Shown one piece after another: positions 43,733 to 53,284 of a stretch of 64,000 nt of DNA; within the stretch, counting starts at the first letter, position 1; each line of letters starts with the position of its first letter. Below the pieces are notes generated by a model. The model ran no database searches. It saw nothing but the letters and a program-made list of their open reading frames with translations, and was not told where the DNA came from. Position numbers and translations under genes: made by a program. The DNA is taken from contig JAQYPT010000073.1 of assembly GCA_028726625.1 (NCBI GenBank), positions 1 through 64,000 on the forward strand, written 5' to 3'. This DNA is from Prevotellaceae bacterium. Its GTDB lineage: Bacteria; Bacteroidota; Bacteroidia; Bacteroidales; Bacteroidaceae.

Positions 43733-44815
43733 TTATTGAACAATCCCCATCTTTTTCATTTCTTGCAGCAGCACATCCGCCATTCTCATGAAACCAAGAT
43801 CTGTAAAATGAATGCCATCGACCGTTGCTTCGCCATCATTGCCGATGAGGTTGTCGCTGCTGATGTAATAGAGGTTGTTGTCTCCTTTTGCCTTGAGTGC
43901 CTGAAAACATTTTTTCAGTTCGATATTCTTGTCGTGGACAACTTTACTAATCTCTTGATCGTAGGTGCCATGGGGAAATATGGGGTTTTCGATGAACACG
44001 ATTGGTGTATTTGGATTTTCTTTTCTGATGATGTTGACGAAAGGAATTGTCTTGTTCTTGACATTCTCCGGGCCGTTGTTCGGTGCGAAATCAAGGATGA
44101 ACATCTGCGCATTTGTCTTTTTGGCGATGACTTCAGCCACATCCATGTCCAGTCTGCCGTTGCCGCTGAATCCAAGATTGATTACCTCGGTGTTGAGCCA
44201 GCGTTCTAATATGTTGGTAAAACTCATACCCGGTCGGGCCGCACAGCCTCCTTGTGTGATGCTCGTTCCATACACAACAATGGGTGCTTCTGTCCTTGGA
44301 AATGGCAGTGTGGGTTGGGCGATGGTCTTGGTAGAGTCGATGCCAATCTCAAGTGAAACAATTCCGTCATACAAGGGAAGGTAGAGCATGTATTCTCGCT
44401 CGATGGGTTTCATGTGATCGATGATGACTTGCGTGGAAACTTTCGCCGTAGGTCTGCCTGTTTTCATGAATACCCATTTGCCCTGATCCCAGGTATATAA
44501 GTCAAGTCCTTTGGTTCCCGTTGGCGACATGTGGTTCATGTAGGCATCGTTCAAGGTTTCCCATTTAGCAGCAATCGTTGTACTGTTGGTTTTGAACCTT
44601 ACGGCGAGACCTGATGTGTGTTTGCCCAAATGCCAAACAGGAGGTCGGCAGGTGTTTTTTAATTCACGCGGCAAACGCTCATATCTGGTTTCGGTATCAT
44701 TGGATATCTTTCCAATAACCGGAAACTGATCGGCGTTGTAGTAGGTGATTTGTGAAAACACAAGGGTAGGTGACAATAAGACGAGGATGAAAAAAATGAC
44801 TTTGAAATGACGCAT
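43733..44815 (-). CDS. SGNH/GDSL hydrolase family protein with N-terminal jelly-roll-like domain
   Basis: VVYGTSITQGGCAARPGMSFTNILERWL, INLGFSGNGRLD, DGIHFTDLGFMRMADVLL. Confidence 0.85.
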   Translation of the reverse strand: MRHFKVIFFILVLLSPTLVFSQITYYNADQFPVIGKISNDTETRYERLPRELKNTCRPPVWHLGKHTSGLAVRFKTNSTTIAAKWETLNDAYMNHMSPTGTKGLDLYTWDQGKWVFMKTGRPTAKVSTQVIIDHMKPIEREYMLYLPLYDGIVSLEIGIDSTKTIAQPTLPFPRTEAPIVVYGTSITQGGCAARPGMSFTNILERWLNTEVINLGFSGNGRLDMDVAEVIAKKTNAQMFILDFAPNNGPENVKNKTIPFVNIIRKENPNTPIVFIENPIFPHGTYDQEISKVVHDKNIELKKCFQALKAKGDNNLYYISSDNLIGNDGEATVDGIHFTDLGFMRMADVLLQEMKKMGIVQ

Positions 44816-45008
44816 AAGTATGAGATTAATGTTATTGGTATGTAGTTTTTTTCATGTTAACTCATTGTGTCTTGCAAATTTAGAAAATTAAAGTATAAAG
44901 CACAAACAAACGATATGAAAAATGTTTATGCAAGCAAACAGAGGCGAAATGTGGTGCAGATGATTCTTGAGGTGAATCGCCTGTATTGGTTTTGTGTATG
45001 TGGAAACC

Positions 45009-45872
45009 TTACAACAAGGTGATGGAATAGAGATAAATAACGGCTGCCGGGATGGCCATCAGGGAAGAGTCGAAGCGGTCGAGCATGCCTCCGTGGCCAG
45101 GTAGGATGTTACCACTGTCTTTAATTCCTAATGTTCGTTTGAACAACGATTCGACTAAATCGCCCCAAGTACCAAATACAACCACGACCAAACCCAAGCC
45201 CAACCATTCCCAAAGGTTCAGGGTGGATAAGTTTTCACCTTGCGACTCTAAAAAATAAATGATGGTAGCTACAATCAACACCAGTACGCCGCCACCGATA
45301 CTGCCTTCCCAACTCTTGGCGGGAGAGATGCGAGGAAATAGTTTGTGCTTACCAAAGAGCGAGCCTGTGCAGTAGGCTCCCGTGTCATTGGTCCATAGAA
45401 AAATGAAGATACTCAGAGGAAGTAAGTAGTAAAAATGGGTCACACCGTCTGGTGATTGTCTGAAAGCCAGCACATTGATCATCGAGAGCGGCAGCGCAAT
45501 GTACAGTTGCGAAAGCGTGGTGTATGCCCAGTCGTTCACTGCATCCTTGCTTTGTGTGTACAGGTTGCTGATGAATAGGTAGACAATGGTGAGGAGATAG
45601 GGAACAAAAACCGCATTGGTTTGGATGAAGCCACTGTTGACACCTGCCACGGCAAGAAAGAAATAAACGCCGGCTACCGTTGTAATGAATCGGTTAACGG
45701 TAACGTTCTCACGGTCGTTTACCAATCCTGTAAACTCCCAAATCGTCATGCCTGTGATGAGTGTAAAGACGAATATCATGGCTACAGGGCGCAAAAAACA
45801 GGTTGTCATGATGGCAACGAACAAGATGCCGGTGATGGTTCGAGTGATGAGATTTTTAAGTTTTGGTGTCAT
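45009..45872 (-). CDS. cdsA: Phosphatidate cytidylyltransferase
   Basis: Multi-TM; FLWTNDTGAYCTGSLFGKHKLFPRISPAKSWEGSIGG ... GDLVESLFKRTLGIKDSGNILPGHGGMLDRFDS. Confidence 0.95.
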   Translation of the reverse strand: MTPKLKNLITRTITGILFVAIMTTCFLRPVAMIFVFTLITGMTIWEFTGLVNDRENVTVNRFITTVAGVYFFLAVAGVNSGFIQTNAVFVPYLLTIVYLFISNLYTQSKDAVNDWAYTTLSQLYIALPLSMINVLAFRQSPDGVTHFYYLLPLSIFIFLWTNDTGAYCTGSLFGKHKLFPRISPAKSWEGSIGGGVLVLIVATIIYFLESQGENLSTLNLWEWLGLGLVVVVFGTWGDLVESLFKRTLGIKDSGNILPGHGGMLDRFDSSLMAIPAAVIYLYSITLL

Positions 45873-45889
45873 GGATGTAAAGAAATTTA

Positions 45890-46094
45890 GCCTCTCCCCT
45901 TGCCCCTCCCCAAAAGGGGGGGGAGTAGTTAGCTGTATTACTTTGAACTTTGAGGTTTGAACTTTGAGATTTGAACTTTATTATTAGCTGAAGATTTAAT
46001 TTGTCAACTCGTAGACTTGTCAACTCGTAAACTCGTAAACTAACAAGTCAGCTATCTACTCCCCTCCCTTTTGGGGAGGGGTAGGGGGAGAGGC
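45890..46094. repeat. Large imperfect inverted repeat (about 46-bp arms) flanking short tandem repeats
   Basis: Arm 1 gcctctccccttgcccctccccaaaagggggggga-gtagttagctg (45890-45935); arm 2 cagctatctactcccctcccttttggggaggggtagggggagaggc (46049-46094). Each arm is itself a C/G-rich hairpin. Confidence 0.85.
46007..46046. repeat. Tandem repeat, exact 8-bp period, 5 units (ACTCGTAA type)
   Basis: actcgtag|acttgtca|actcgtaa|actcgtaa|actaacaa. Confidence 0.85.
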
Positions 46095-46102
46095 TTCTGT
46101 TT

Positions 46103-48136
46103 TTAGCTCTCCTGTTTGCTCTCTTTCAATGCTCTCTGATGCTCTTCTTCAGCCGCTTTTACTTCTTCAGGCATGTCTTCCAGCTTGGGTTCGTTGTCCT
46201 GCATGATTTCTTGTGAGCGGCTAACCCATGGACGTTTGCCGAATATCTTTTCAACGTCTTCAGCGAAGATGACCTCGCGAGTGAGCAAAAGTTCTGCCAG
46301 CTTGGCATGGCCCTCTTTGTGTTCTGTGAGTATTTGCTTGGCTCTGTCGTACTGTTCGTTGATCATCTTCAGCACCTCGTCGTCAATAATCTTTGCCGTG
46401 GTCTCTGAGTAAGGCTTCTGGAACTGATATTCCTGGTTGTTGTAGTAGCAAATGTTGGGTAGTATATCGCTCATGCCGGCGTAGGCAATCATGCTATACG
46501 AACTCTTTGTAGCACGCTCCAAGTCGTTAATGGCACCAGTGGAAATCTGTCCTACGCACAGTTCTTCGGCAGCTCGGCCACCCAATAAGGCGCACATCTC
46601 GTCGAGCATCTGCTCCTTGGTGGTGATTTGTCGCTCTTCGGGTAGATACCATGCGGCGCCTAAGGCTCTTCCACGAGGCACAATAGAGACCTTAACGAGC
46701 GGATGAGCATGCTCGCAGAACCATGAAACGGTGGCGTGTCCAGCCTCATGAAGAGCGATGGTGCGCTTCTCACCAGCTGTCATAATCTTTGTTTTCTTTT
46801 CCAGTCCACCCACGATACGGTCAACTGCATCCAGGAAATCTTGCTTTCCAACTTGTGTCTTATTGTGTCTTGCGGCAATCAATGCGGCCTCGTTGCAGAC
46901 GTTAGCGATGTCGGCACCCGAGAATCCTGGTGTTTGTCGTGACAGGAAGTCGATGTCCAAATCAGGTGCTACCTTCACTCTACGAAGATGAACCAGGAAT
47001 ATTTCCTTGCGTTCGGGCAGGTCGGGCAAGTCCACACTGATTTGTCTGTCAAAGCGTCCTGCGCGTAACAGGGCATTGTCGAGCATGTCGGCGCGGTTGG
47101 TGGCTGCCAGAATAATGACGCCACTGTTGGTGCCAAAGCCGTCCATTTCGGTCAGCAAGGCATTCAACGTATTCTCCCTTTCATCGTTTCCGCCCATGGC
47201 AGGATTCTTGCTGCGGGCTCTTCCTACGGCATCAATCTCATCGATGAAGATGATACAGGGTGATTTTTCCTTGGCTTGTCGGAACAAGTCGCGCACACGA
47301 CTGGCACCAACACCGACGAACATCTCTACGAAATCGGAGCCACTCATGGAGAAGAAAGGCACACCAGCTTCACCTGCAACCGCCTTTGCCAGCAAGGTCT
47401 TACCCGTACCTGGAGGTCCTACGAGCAGTGCTCCCTTAGGTATTTTACCGCCCAAGTCGGTGTATTTCTGTGGATTCTTCAGGAAGTCAACAATCTCTTG
47501 CACCTCTTGTTTGGCGCCTGCTTGTCCTGCTACGTCCTTGAAGGTGATGCCTAGATCGTTGCCTTTCTCGTACATCTTGGCCTTACTCTTACCAACATTG
47601 AAAACGCCACCAGACCCACCGGCACCTCCGCCACCCATTCTTCGCATCAGGAAAATCCACATGACGATGAGAAAAATGGGGAATGAGAGGTTGAGAAGAA
47701 TGTTCATCAGGTCGTTTCCTTTCTCGTTCTCGTAGCTAAAATCGGCAATTTTACCAGATGATTGTTCTGCTGTTAGGTATTTTTCCAGTTCGTCAACCGA
47801 TCCAAACTCCACTTCAACGTAGGGAGAAGTGCCCGTCTGCTTAGCCGTCATGTTGAAGACATCGCGGATGTGTTCGGGCTTAACGTACATCTTCAATATA
47901 TTCTGTTCCTTGTTGATGACCACATTCTTGGCGTAACCTTTTGCGATATACTGCTTGAATTTCGAATAAGTAGCTTTCTTATTGGCGCTTGCGTTGCCCA
48001 AGGAGTTACCACCTCCGGTCATGAAAAATATGGCCAGTGTAATAGCAACAATTGCGTATATCCAGTTCATGTTGAACTTAGGCATCTTGGGTTGGTTGTC
48101 GTTGTTATTGTTGTAGGAATTGTTTTTATTGTCCAT
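46103..48136 (-). CDS. ftsH: ATP-dependent zinc metalloprotease FtsH
   Basis: GALLVGPPGTGKTLLAKAVAGEAGVPFFSMSGSDFVEMFVGVGASRVRDLF, HEAGHATVSWF. Confidence 0.98.
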   Translation of the reverse strand: MDNKNNSYNNNNDNQPKMPKFNMNWIYAIVAITLAIFFMTGGGNSLGNASANKKATYSKFKQYIAKGYAKNVVINKEQNILKMYVKPEHIRDVFNMTAKQTGTSPYVEVEFGSVDELEKYLTAEQSSGKIADFSYENEKGNDLMNILLNLSFPIFLIVMWIFLMRRMGGGGAGGSGGVFNVGKSKAKMYEKGNDLGITFKDVAGQAGAKQEVQEIVDFLKNPQKYTDLGGKIPKGALLVGPPGTGKTLLAKAVAGEAGVPFFSMSGSDFVEMFVGVGASRVRDLFRQAKEKSPCIIFIDEIDAVGRARSKNPAMGGNDERENTLNALLTEMDGFGTNSGVIILAATNRADMLDNALLRAGRFDRQISVDLPDLPERKEIFLVHLRRVKVAPDLDIDFLSRQTPGFSGADIANVCNEAALIAARHNKTQVGKQDFLDAVDRIVGGLEKKTKIMTAGEKRTIALHEAGHATVSWFCEHAHPLVKVSIVPRGRALGAAWYLPEERQITTKEQMLDEMCALLGGRAAEELCVGQISTGAINDLERATKSSYSMIAYAGMSDILPNICYYNNQEYQFQKPYSETTAKIIDDEVLKMINEQYDRAKQILTEHKEGHAKLAELLLTREVIFAEDVEKIFGKRPWVSRSQEIMQDNEPKLEDMPEEVKAAEEEHQRALKESKQES

Positions 48137-48186
48137 AAAGATGAATTCTGTTATAATAGGGTAGGAATATCAAATGCCATGCCAAT

Positions 48187-48546
48187 TTAATCTTGGTCCG
48201 GAATCCTCGTCAATTTGGCGTCTTCCCAAAGGTTCTCCAGGTCATAGAAAGCTCTTGTTTCCGGCAAGAAGACGTGTACCAGCACGTCAGTGAAATCAAT
48301 GGCCACCCATTGGTTCGCTCCAAGGCCGATGACGTTGACCGGTTTCTCTTTCAAATCCTCACGGACTGTGTCACCAATTGATTCGGAAATCGCCTCCACT
48401 TGGGTGGGAGAGTTGCCTTGACAGATGACAAAGTAATTGGCTATTGCCCCTTCGATGTTGCTTAAGTCAGCAATGACGATGTCCTGACCTTTCTTTTCTT
48501 GTATTCCTTTTGTGATGATGTCAACTAGTTGTTTTGATTGTTTCAT
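48187..48546 (-). CDS. rsfS: Ribosome silencing factor
   Basis: LVDIITKGIQEKKGQDIVIADLSNIEGAIANYFVICQGNSPTQVEAISESI ... NQWVAIDFTDVLVHVFLPETRAFYDLENLW. Confidence 0.93.
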   Translation of the reverse strand: MKQSKQLVDIITKGIQEKKGQDIVIADLSNIEGAIANYFVICQGNSPTQVEAISESIGDTVREDLKEKPVNVIGLGANQWVAIDFTDVLVHVFLPETRAFYDLENLWEDAKLTRIPDQD

Positions 48547-48667
48547 CCTTTCAAAAATGATGTATAAGATATGGAACTATTATTCTACAAAGTTAGTGCT
48601 AAATAACTACAAAAGGCATAAAACATGAAATAAATTTGTTTTTTTAAGAAAAAAGCACCACTTCTTA

Positions 48668-48697
48668 TTGCGGTATCAAAAAAAAACACTACTTTTG
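48668..48697 (+). promoter_or_regulatory. Bacteroidetes -33/-7 promoter for tRNA-Gln
   Basis: TTG (48668-48670), 19-nt spacer, TACTTTTG (48690-48697), about 33 bp before the tRNA 5' end. Confidence 0.65.
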
Positions 48698-48730
48698 CAG
48701 ACGCAAATCGGCAACGACCGTATTTGATTT

Positions 48731-48804
48731 TGGGATATGGTGTAATGGTAACACAACAGATTCTGGTCCTGTCATTCTTGGTTCGAGTCCGAGTATCCCA
48801 ACCA
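48731..48804 (+). tRNA. tRNA-Gln (anticodon CTG), CCA encoded
   Basis: Cloverleaf read by eye: acceptor TGGGATA/TATCCCA, D-loop TAATGGTAAC, anticodon loop TTCTGGT, T-arm CTTGG TTCGAGT CCGAG, then A-CCA. Confidence 0.92.
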
Positions 48805-48805
48805 C

Positions 48806-48842
48806 TAAAAAGTGTTTTCTTATCATAGGAAGCACTTTTTTT
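48806..48842 (+). terminator. Terminator after tRNA-Gln
   Basis: AAAGTGTTTTC ... GGAAGCACTTT followed by a T tract. Confidence 0.65.
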
Positions 48843-48984
48843 GATTCCCTAAGGGCAACATGATAGCTTTGTTCATCCACTAAAGGTGTTAGAAGACGGT
48901 TGTTTTTCATCTTTTTTAAGTGTATGAGTTCGCTAAACCTCAAATTTTTTCTTTAGTTTTGTAAATCATCAGACCATAAAAGGT

Positions 48985-50055
48985 ATGAAAATAATCAATT
49001 GCCAAATACTTTGTTTGCTGTGGGCTTTCCTTTTAATGGGTTGTCATGGACGAGCACAAGTAGCTGCACAAAAAGAATTAGATATGAACGAACAAGCTGA
49101 ATTATACTTGGCAGGTGGATGCTTTTGGGGTACAGAACACTTTTTGAAGCAAATTAATGGAGTTCTCAGTACCGAAGTTGGATATGCGAATGGGCATGGA
49201 CAAAATCCCACTTATGAGGAGGTTTGTACAGATCAGACAGGTTTTGCAGAAGCTGTACACGTTGTTTATAATCCTCAAGAATTACCTATTTCTCTACTTT
49301 TAAAATTGTATTTTAAAACGATTGACCCTACCTCTTTAAATAGACAGGGTGGAGATGTCGGTACACAGTATCGCACCGGTATTTATTATACCAATGCACA
49401 GGATTTGCCCTTGATTCAAGCTGAGATGGCAAAGCTGAGCAAAGAATATTCGAAGAAGATACAAATAGAAGTACAGCCACTTCGGAATTTCTATGCTGCA
49501 GAAGATTATCACCAAGATTACTTGGATAAGAATCCCGGAGGATATTGCCATGTTCCACAGGCATTGATGCAGTATGCGCATGTAGCCAACAAGGAAACAA
49601 CCGAATCTTCACGTTATGTGAAGAAAACGGATGCTGAACTGAAGCAGCAGTTAACACCTTTACAATACGAGGTTACCCAACATGCTGCCACCGAGCGTCC
49701 TTATGATAATGCATACAATGATGAGTTTAGACCAGGCATCTATGTTGATGTAACCACTGGCGAGCCGCTGTTTTTGAGTACCGATAAGTTTGAGTCGGGC
49801 TGTGGATGGCCTGCGTTCAGCAAGCCAATTGACCCACATTTCTTGGAAGAAAAGCAAGACTCGTCTCACAGCATGCAGCGTACTGAGGTGCGTAGTGCAA
49901 AGGGTCAAGCCCATTTGGGCCATGTTTTTAACGATGGTCCTAAAGACCGAGGCGGCTTGCGATACTGTATTAACAGTGCTTCTTTGCGCTTTGTACCCAA
50001 AGAGGAAATGAAAGCGCAAGGATACGAAAAGTATATTATTTTGCTGGAGCATTGA
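48985..50055 (+). CDS. msrAB: Bifunctional peptide methionine sulfoxide reductase MsrA/MsrB, predicted lipoprotein
   Basis: Lipobox LLMGC; MsrA GGCFWGTEHFL; MsrB ESGCGWPAFSKPI, GHVFNDGPKDRGGLRYCINSASLRF. Confidence 0.95.
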   Translation: MKIINCQILCLLWAFLLMGCHGRAQVAAQKELDMNEQAELYLAGGCFWGTEHFLKQINGVLSTEVGYANGHGQNPTYEEVCTDQTGFAEAVHVVYNPQELPISLLLKLYFKTIDPTSLNRQGGDVGTQYRTGIYYTNAQDLPLIQAEMAKLSKEYSKKIQIEVQPLRNFYAAEDYHQDYLDKNPGGYCHVPQALMQYAHVANKETTESSRYVKKTDAELKQQLTPLQYEVTQHAATERPYDNAYNDEFRPGIYVDVTTGEPLFLSTDKFESGCGWPAFSKPIDPHFLEEKQDSSHSMQRTEVRSAKGQAHLGHVFNDGPKDRGGLRYCINSASLRFVPKEEMKAQGYEKYIILLEH

Positions 50056-50173
50056 GAAAGGCGGGTTGTTCCGTTGGCTTCAGGGACTTTAGTCAATGGG
50101 ATGATGGTCCTTCAAGCAGTGCTTTGGAAACGATAGGGTATTTTCTTTAAAACAAAAACTAAAACCAATAGAT

Positions 50174-50899
50174 ATGAGTTTACAAGATATTTTGAATCAC
50201 CGACGTGCCATCCGTCATTTCGACCCTGCCAAACCACTTGACACAGCGCGTGTACGTCATTGCTTGGAGTTGGCTGCTTTGGCACCAACCAGTTCGAATA
50301 TGCAACTTTGGGAGTGCTATCATGTCACTCAACCGAAGGTTCTCAAAAAGCTGACCCATGCTCTTTTAGATCAGCAGACGGCAGAAACCGCACAGCAAAT
50401 GGTGGTGTTCGTCACGCGTAGGGACAAGCATCGGGCGCATGCCAAGGCTGTAAAAGCGTTCGAAATAGAGAATGTCATGCAAAACAGTCCGAAGGAGAAA
50501 CAAGCCAAACGCATCAAAAAATGGCAGGTGTATTACGATTTTGTGATGCCACTGTTTTACACTCGCTTCTTTTGGTTGCTGGGATTGTTCCGTAAATTGC
50601 TGGCTCAAACCATCGGATTGTTCCGTCCTATCGTGAAACAAGTGACCGAAGGCGATACGCGCATCACGGTTCATAAGAGTTGCGCGCTTGTCGTCCAGAC
50701 GTTCATGTTGGCCATGAGTGAGGAAGGGTATGACACATGTCCTGTTGAGGGATTTGACAGTTGGCTGATCAAGAAGGCTTTAGGACTTCCTTACCACACG
50801 GAAATCAACATGGTTATCACGTGTGGCGTGCGCCTTCCTGACGGTGTTCGATCCGAACGATACCGCCTTCCTTTCGAGCAAGTGTACCATCAAGTGTGA
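50174..50899 (+). CDS. Nitroreductase family protein
   Basis: LNHRRAIRHFDPAKPLDTARVRHCLELAALAPTSSNMQLWECYHV; LAMSEEGYDTCPVEGFDSWLIKKALGLP. Confidence 0.9.
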   Translation: MSLQDILNHRRAIRHFDPAKPLDTARVRHCLELAALAPTSSNMQLWECYHVTQPKVLKKLTHALLDQQTAETAQQMVVFVTRRDKHRAHAKAVKAFEIENVMQNSPKEKQAKRIKKWQVYYDFVMPLFYTRFFWLLGLFRKLLAQTIGLFRPIVKQVTEGDTRITVHKSCALVVQTFMLAMSEEGYDTCPVEGFDSWLIKKALGLPYHTEINMVITCGVRLPDGVRSERYRLPFEQVYHQV

Positions 50900-50900
50900 T

Positions 50901-50940
50901 AGTTCACGAGTTGACAAGTTGACAAGTTTACGAGTTGATG
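50901..50940. repeat. Tandem repeat, exact 8-bp period, 5 units (AGTTKACR)
   Basis: agttcacg|agttgaca|agttgaca|agtttacg|agttgatg, beginning 1 bp after the nitroreductase stop codon. Confidence 0.88.
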
Positions 50941-51021
50941 GCTGGTAAGTTGATGAATTGCTAATTTACCAGCTGTCTGCGTAGGCTTAAACATCGTGTG
51001 TTGCGAGTGACAATACAGAAT

Positions 51022-51054
51022 AAATCCCAGAAGGCATCAAGCCAACTGGGATTT
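51022..51054. terminator. Bidirectional terminator between convergent genes
   Basis: AAATCCCAG ... CTGGGATTT 9-bp stem. Confidence 0.6.
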
Positions 51055-51084
51055 ATTTAATTAATGTAAATCGCTATTTTAGCG

Positions 51085-53070
51085 TTATTCAGCATTCTTA
51101 TTTTCAGCATCGATGGCCTTGATTTTCTCACGAATCATCTTACAGTCATCCTTTAGTTTCTCCACTTTCCGATTCATTTCGTCCAGCAGGTTGTTGCCTT
51201 TTTTACTCGATGCGTTCAGGAAGCCGAGGTTGTTTTCATAAGTCGTTATCTCCGACTTCAGCTGTTCGTAGCGGTGCATCAGTCTGCCACGCTCGTTGTC
51301 CAGCACATCTTCGCCCATCTTGGCCATGTTCTTCAAGTTGTTTTTGAAGTTGTCAAGGTGTCGGCGGGCAAACGAAATGTGCAAGTCCTTATACAACTTG
51401 TCCAAGATGTCGTGGTATTCCTGATAAACGTTATCTTTCTCTTTGTACGGAACATGGCCTATCTTACCGTACTCGTCCACCAATTCCTGCACCTTTTCTT
51501 TGGTGTTTTCGTCAGGTTTTTCAACCAACTCTTTTAGCTGGGCGATGATGGCTCGTTTCTTTTCCAGGTTCTCGTACTCGTTATTTTTCGTGCTTGCATT
51601 GGCTTTGTTGCGCACCTCAAAGAAGGTGTTGCAAGCCGTAATAAAGTCGTTCCACAGGCGGTCACCTTGTTTCCTAGGCACCATACCAATGGTTTTCCAT
51701 TCTTTCTGCAAGGCAATGAGTTTGTCGCTCGTCGACTTCCAATCCGTGCTGTCGGCCAAAGCCTGTGCTTTCTCCACAAGTTCTTTCTTCTTTTCGGCGT
51801 TCTCAGCGAAGCGTTGTTTCATCTGCTTGAAGAACTCTGCCTTGTTTTGGAAGAACTGATCGCAGGCTGAGCGGAAACGTTCGAATATTTTGACGTTCAT
51901 TTTTTGCGGGGCAAACCCTATCGTCTTCCATTCTGCCTGAATGGCGATAATCTCCTTTGTATGTTTTTCCCATTCGCCAGCCGTCTTGTATTCCTGTGCA
52001 ACGATGTCCTCCACCTTCTCGCAAAGTGCTGTCTTTTTCGTCAGGTTTTCTTCTTCCTCCTGGCGCAATGTTTCGAAATGTTGCTGGTGACGCTTGTTGA
52101 TGACGGTAGACGCAGCCTTAAAACGTGTCCAAATCTCTTCGCGTAGTTCTTTGGCCACCGGGCCAATCTCACGATATTGCTGATGCAATTCCTGCAATTG
52201 GTGGAAGGCACTAATCACGTCTTCTTCGTTGGCTAGGTTCTCAGCCGTTTCACATAGTTTCGTCTTCAGCTCCAGGTTTTTCTTGAAATCATATTCGCGG
52301 GCTTCCCGATTGAGGTTCAGCAAGTCGTAAAATTGCTCAACGTACAGCTGGTAGTTGCGCCACAGTTCGCTTGCGTTCTGTGCGGGTACGGCCTTAATCT
52401 CTTTCCATTGCTGCTGTAGTGACTTGAACTCTTGGAACGATTTGTTGGCTTCGTCGGGCGATGTGGCCATCGCCTTGATTTTGTCAATAATCTCAAGTTT
52501 CTTTTTCAGATTCTCTTCTTTCTCTGCCTCTTGCTGTTGAAAAATCTTAGCCCGCTTCTCTTTGATGATGGCCATCTCAGCCTTGAGGCTTTCCTCCAGC
52601 TTGTCTGGCACTACCTGATAATGCTCCGGATCGCCACCATTGTCAAGGTATTCCTTCTGCTGTGCCTCTCGTTCGGCCAGATGCAGCTTGTAGAAAGTGG
52701 TCTTGAGTAGGTCAAGTTCGCCCTTCTGTGGGTATTCATCGCTGTTGGCAATCTCCTTCAGTCTGTCCAGAACCTCTTGCTTCGTTGCGTAAATCTTCGG
52801 AGCTTCTTCCTCTTTTGGCGTTCCTTCTTCCTGTTTTGTCGCCTCAGGTTGCTCTGTTTGCTCTTCGGTAGGTTCGCTCGCAGGCTCTTGTTCGGCCTTG
52901 TCCTCTTTCGGCTCAGCCTCTTCCACGGTCGTTTGTTGTGGTTCTACATTCGTTTCCTTTTCTTCTTCGGATGTTTCACTGTTTGCTGGTTCAACCGTGT
53001 TTTCGGTGCCTACAACTTGTTTCTCGCTTTCTAAATTACCCTGCTTCGGGGTGTTTTCTTGGGAGTCCAT
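51085..53070 (-). CDS. DUF349 repeat protein with acidic low-complexity N-terminus
   Basis: Repeated WKxIGxxP modules (QWKEIKAVPAQNASELWRNY, EWKTIGMVPRKQGDRLWNDF); N-terminal Glu-rich segment. Confidence 0.9.
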   Translation of the reverse strand: MDSQENTPKQGNLESEKQVVGTENTVEPANSETSEEEKETNVEPQQTTVEEAEPKEDKAEQEPASEPTEEQTEQPEATKQEEGTPKEEEAPKIYATKQEVLDRLKEIANSDEYPQKGELDLLKTTFYKLHLAEREAQQKEYLDNGGDPEHYQVVPDKLEESLKAEMAIIKEKRAKIFQQQEAEKEENLKKKLEIIDKIKAMATSPDEANKSFQEFKSLQQQWKEIKAVPAQNASELWRNYQLYVEQFYDLLNLNREAREYDFKKNLELKTKLCETAENLANEEDVISAFHQLQELHQQYREIGPVAKELREEIWTRFKAASTVINKRHQQHFETLRQEEEENLTKKTALCEKVEDIVAQEYKTAGEWEKHTKEIIAIQAEWKTIGFAPQKMNVKIFERFRSACDQFFQNKAEFFKQMKQRFAENAEKKKELVEKAQALADSTDWKSTSDKLIALQKEWKTIGMVPRKQGDRLWNDFITACNTFFEVRNKANASTKNNEYENLEKKRAIIAQLKELVEKPDENTKEKVQELVDEYGKIGHVPYKEKDNVYQEYHDILDKLYKDLHISFARRHLDNFKNNLKNMAKMGEDVLDNERGRLMHRYEQLKSEITTYENNLGFLNASSKKGNNLLDEMNRKVEKLKDDCKMIREKIKAIDAENKNAE

Positions 53071-53284
53071 CAGTTCACTGTTTTAAGTTGATGATTTGGT
53101 TTTCCGGTGCTTTGACACATCCAGGATGTGTCACTTGTTTGCCTTCACTTCGTCTATGTAGATGATTGTCATGCCGATAGTAAGGGCATTAGATGTTGCA
53201 AACTTATATAAAAATATGCTAATTTCCTAAACAATAGTGATTTTTTTATTGTTTTGTCTGTTTTAGAGTCTGTCCATGCTCGAT

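Noticed and set aside
48689-48943. 84-aa minus-strand ORF across tRNA-Gln
   Set aside because: Overlaps a complete tRNA and its promoter; not a credible gene.
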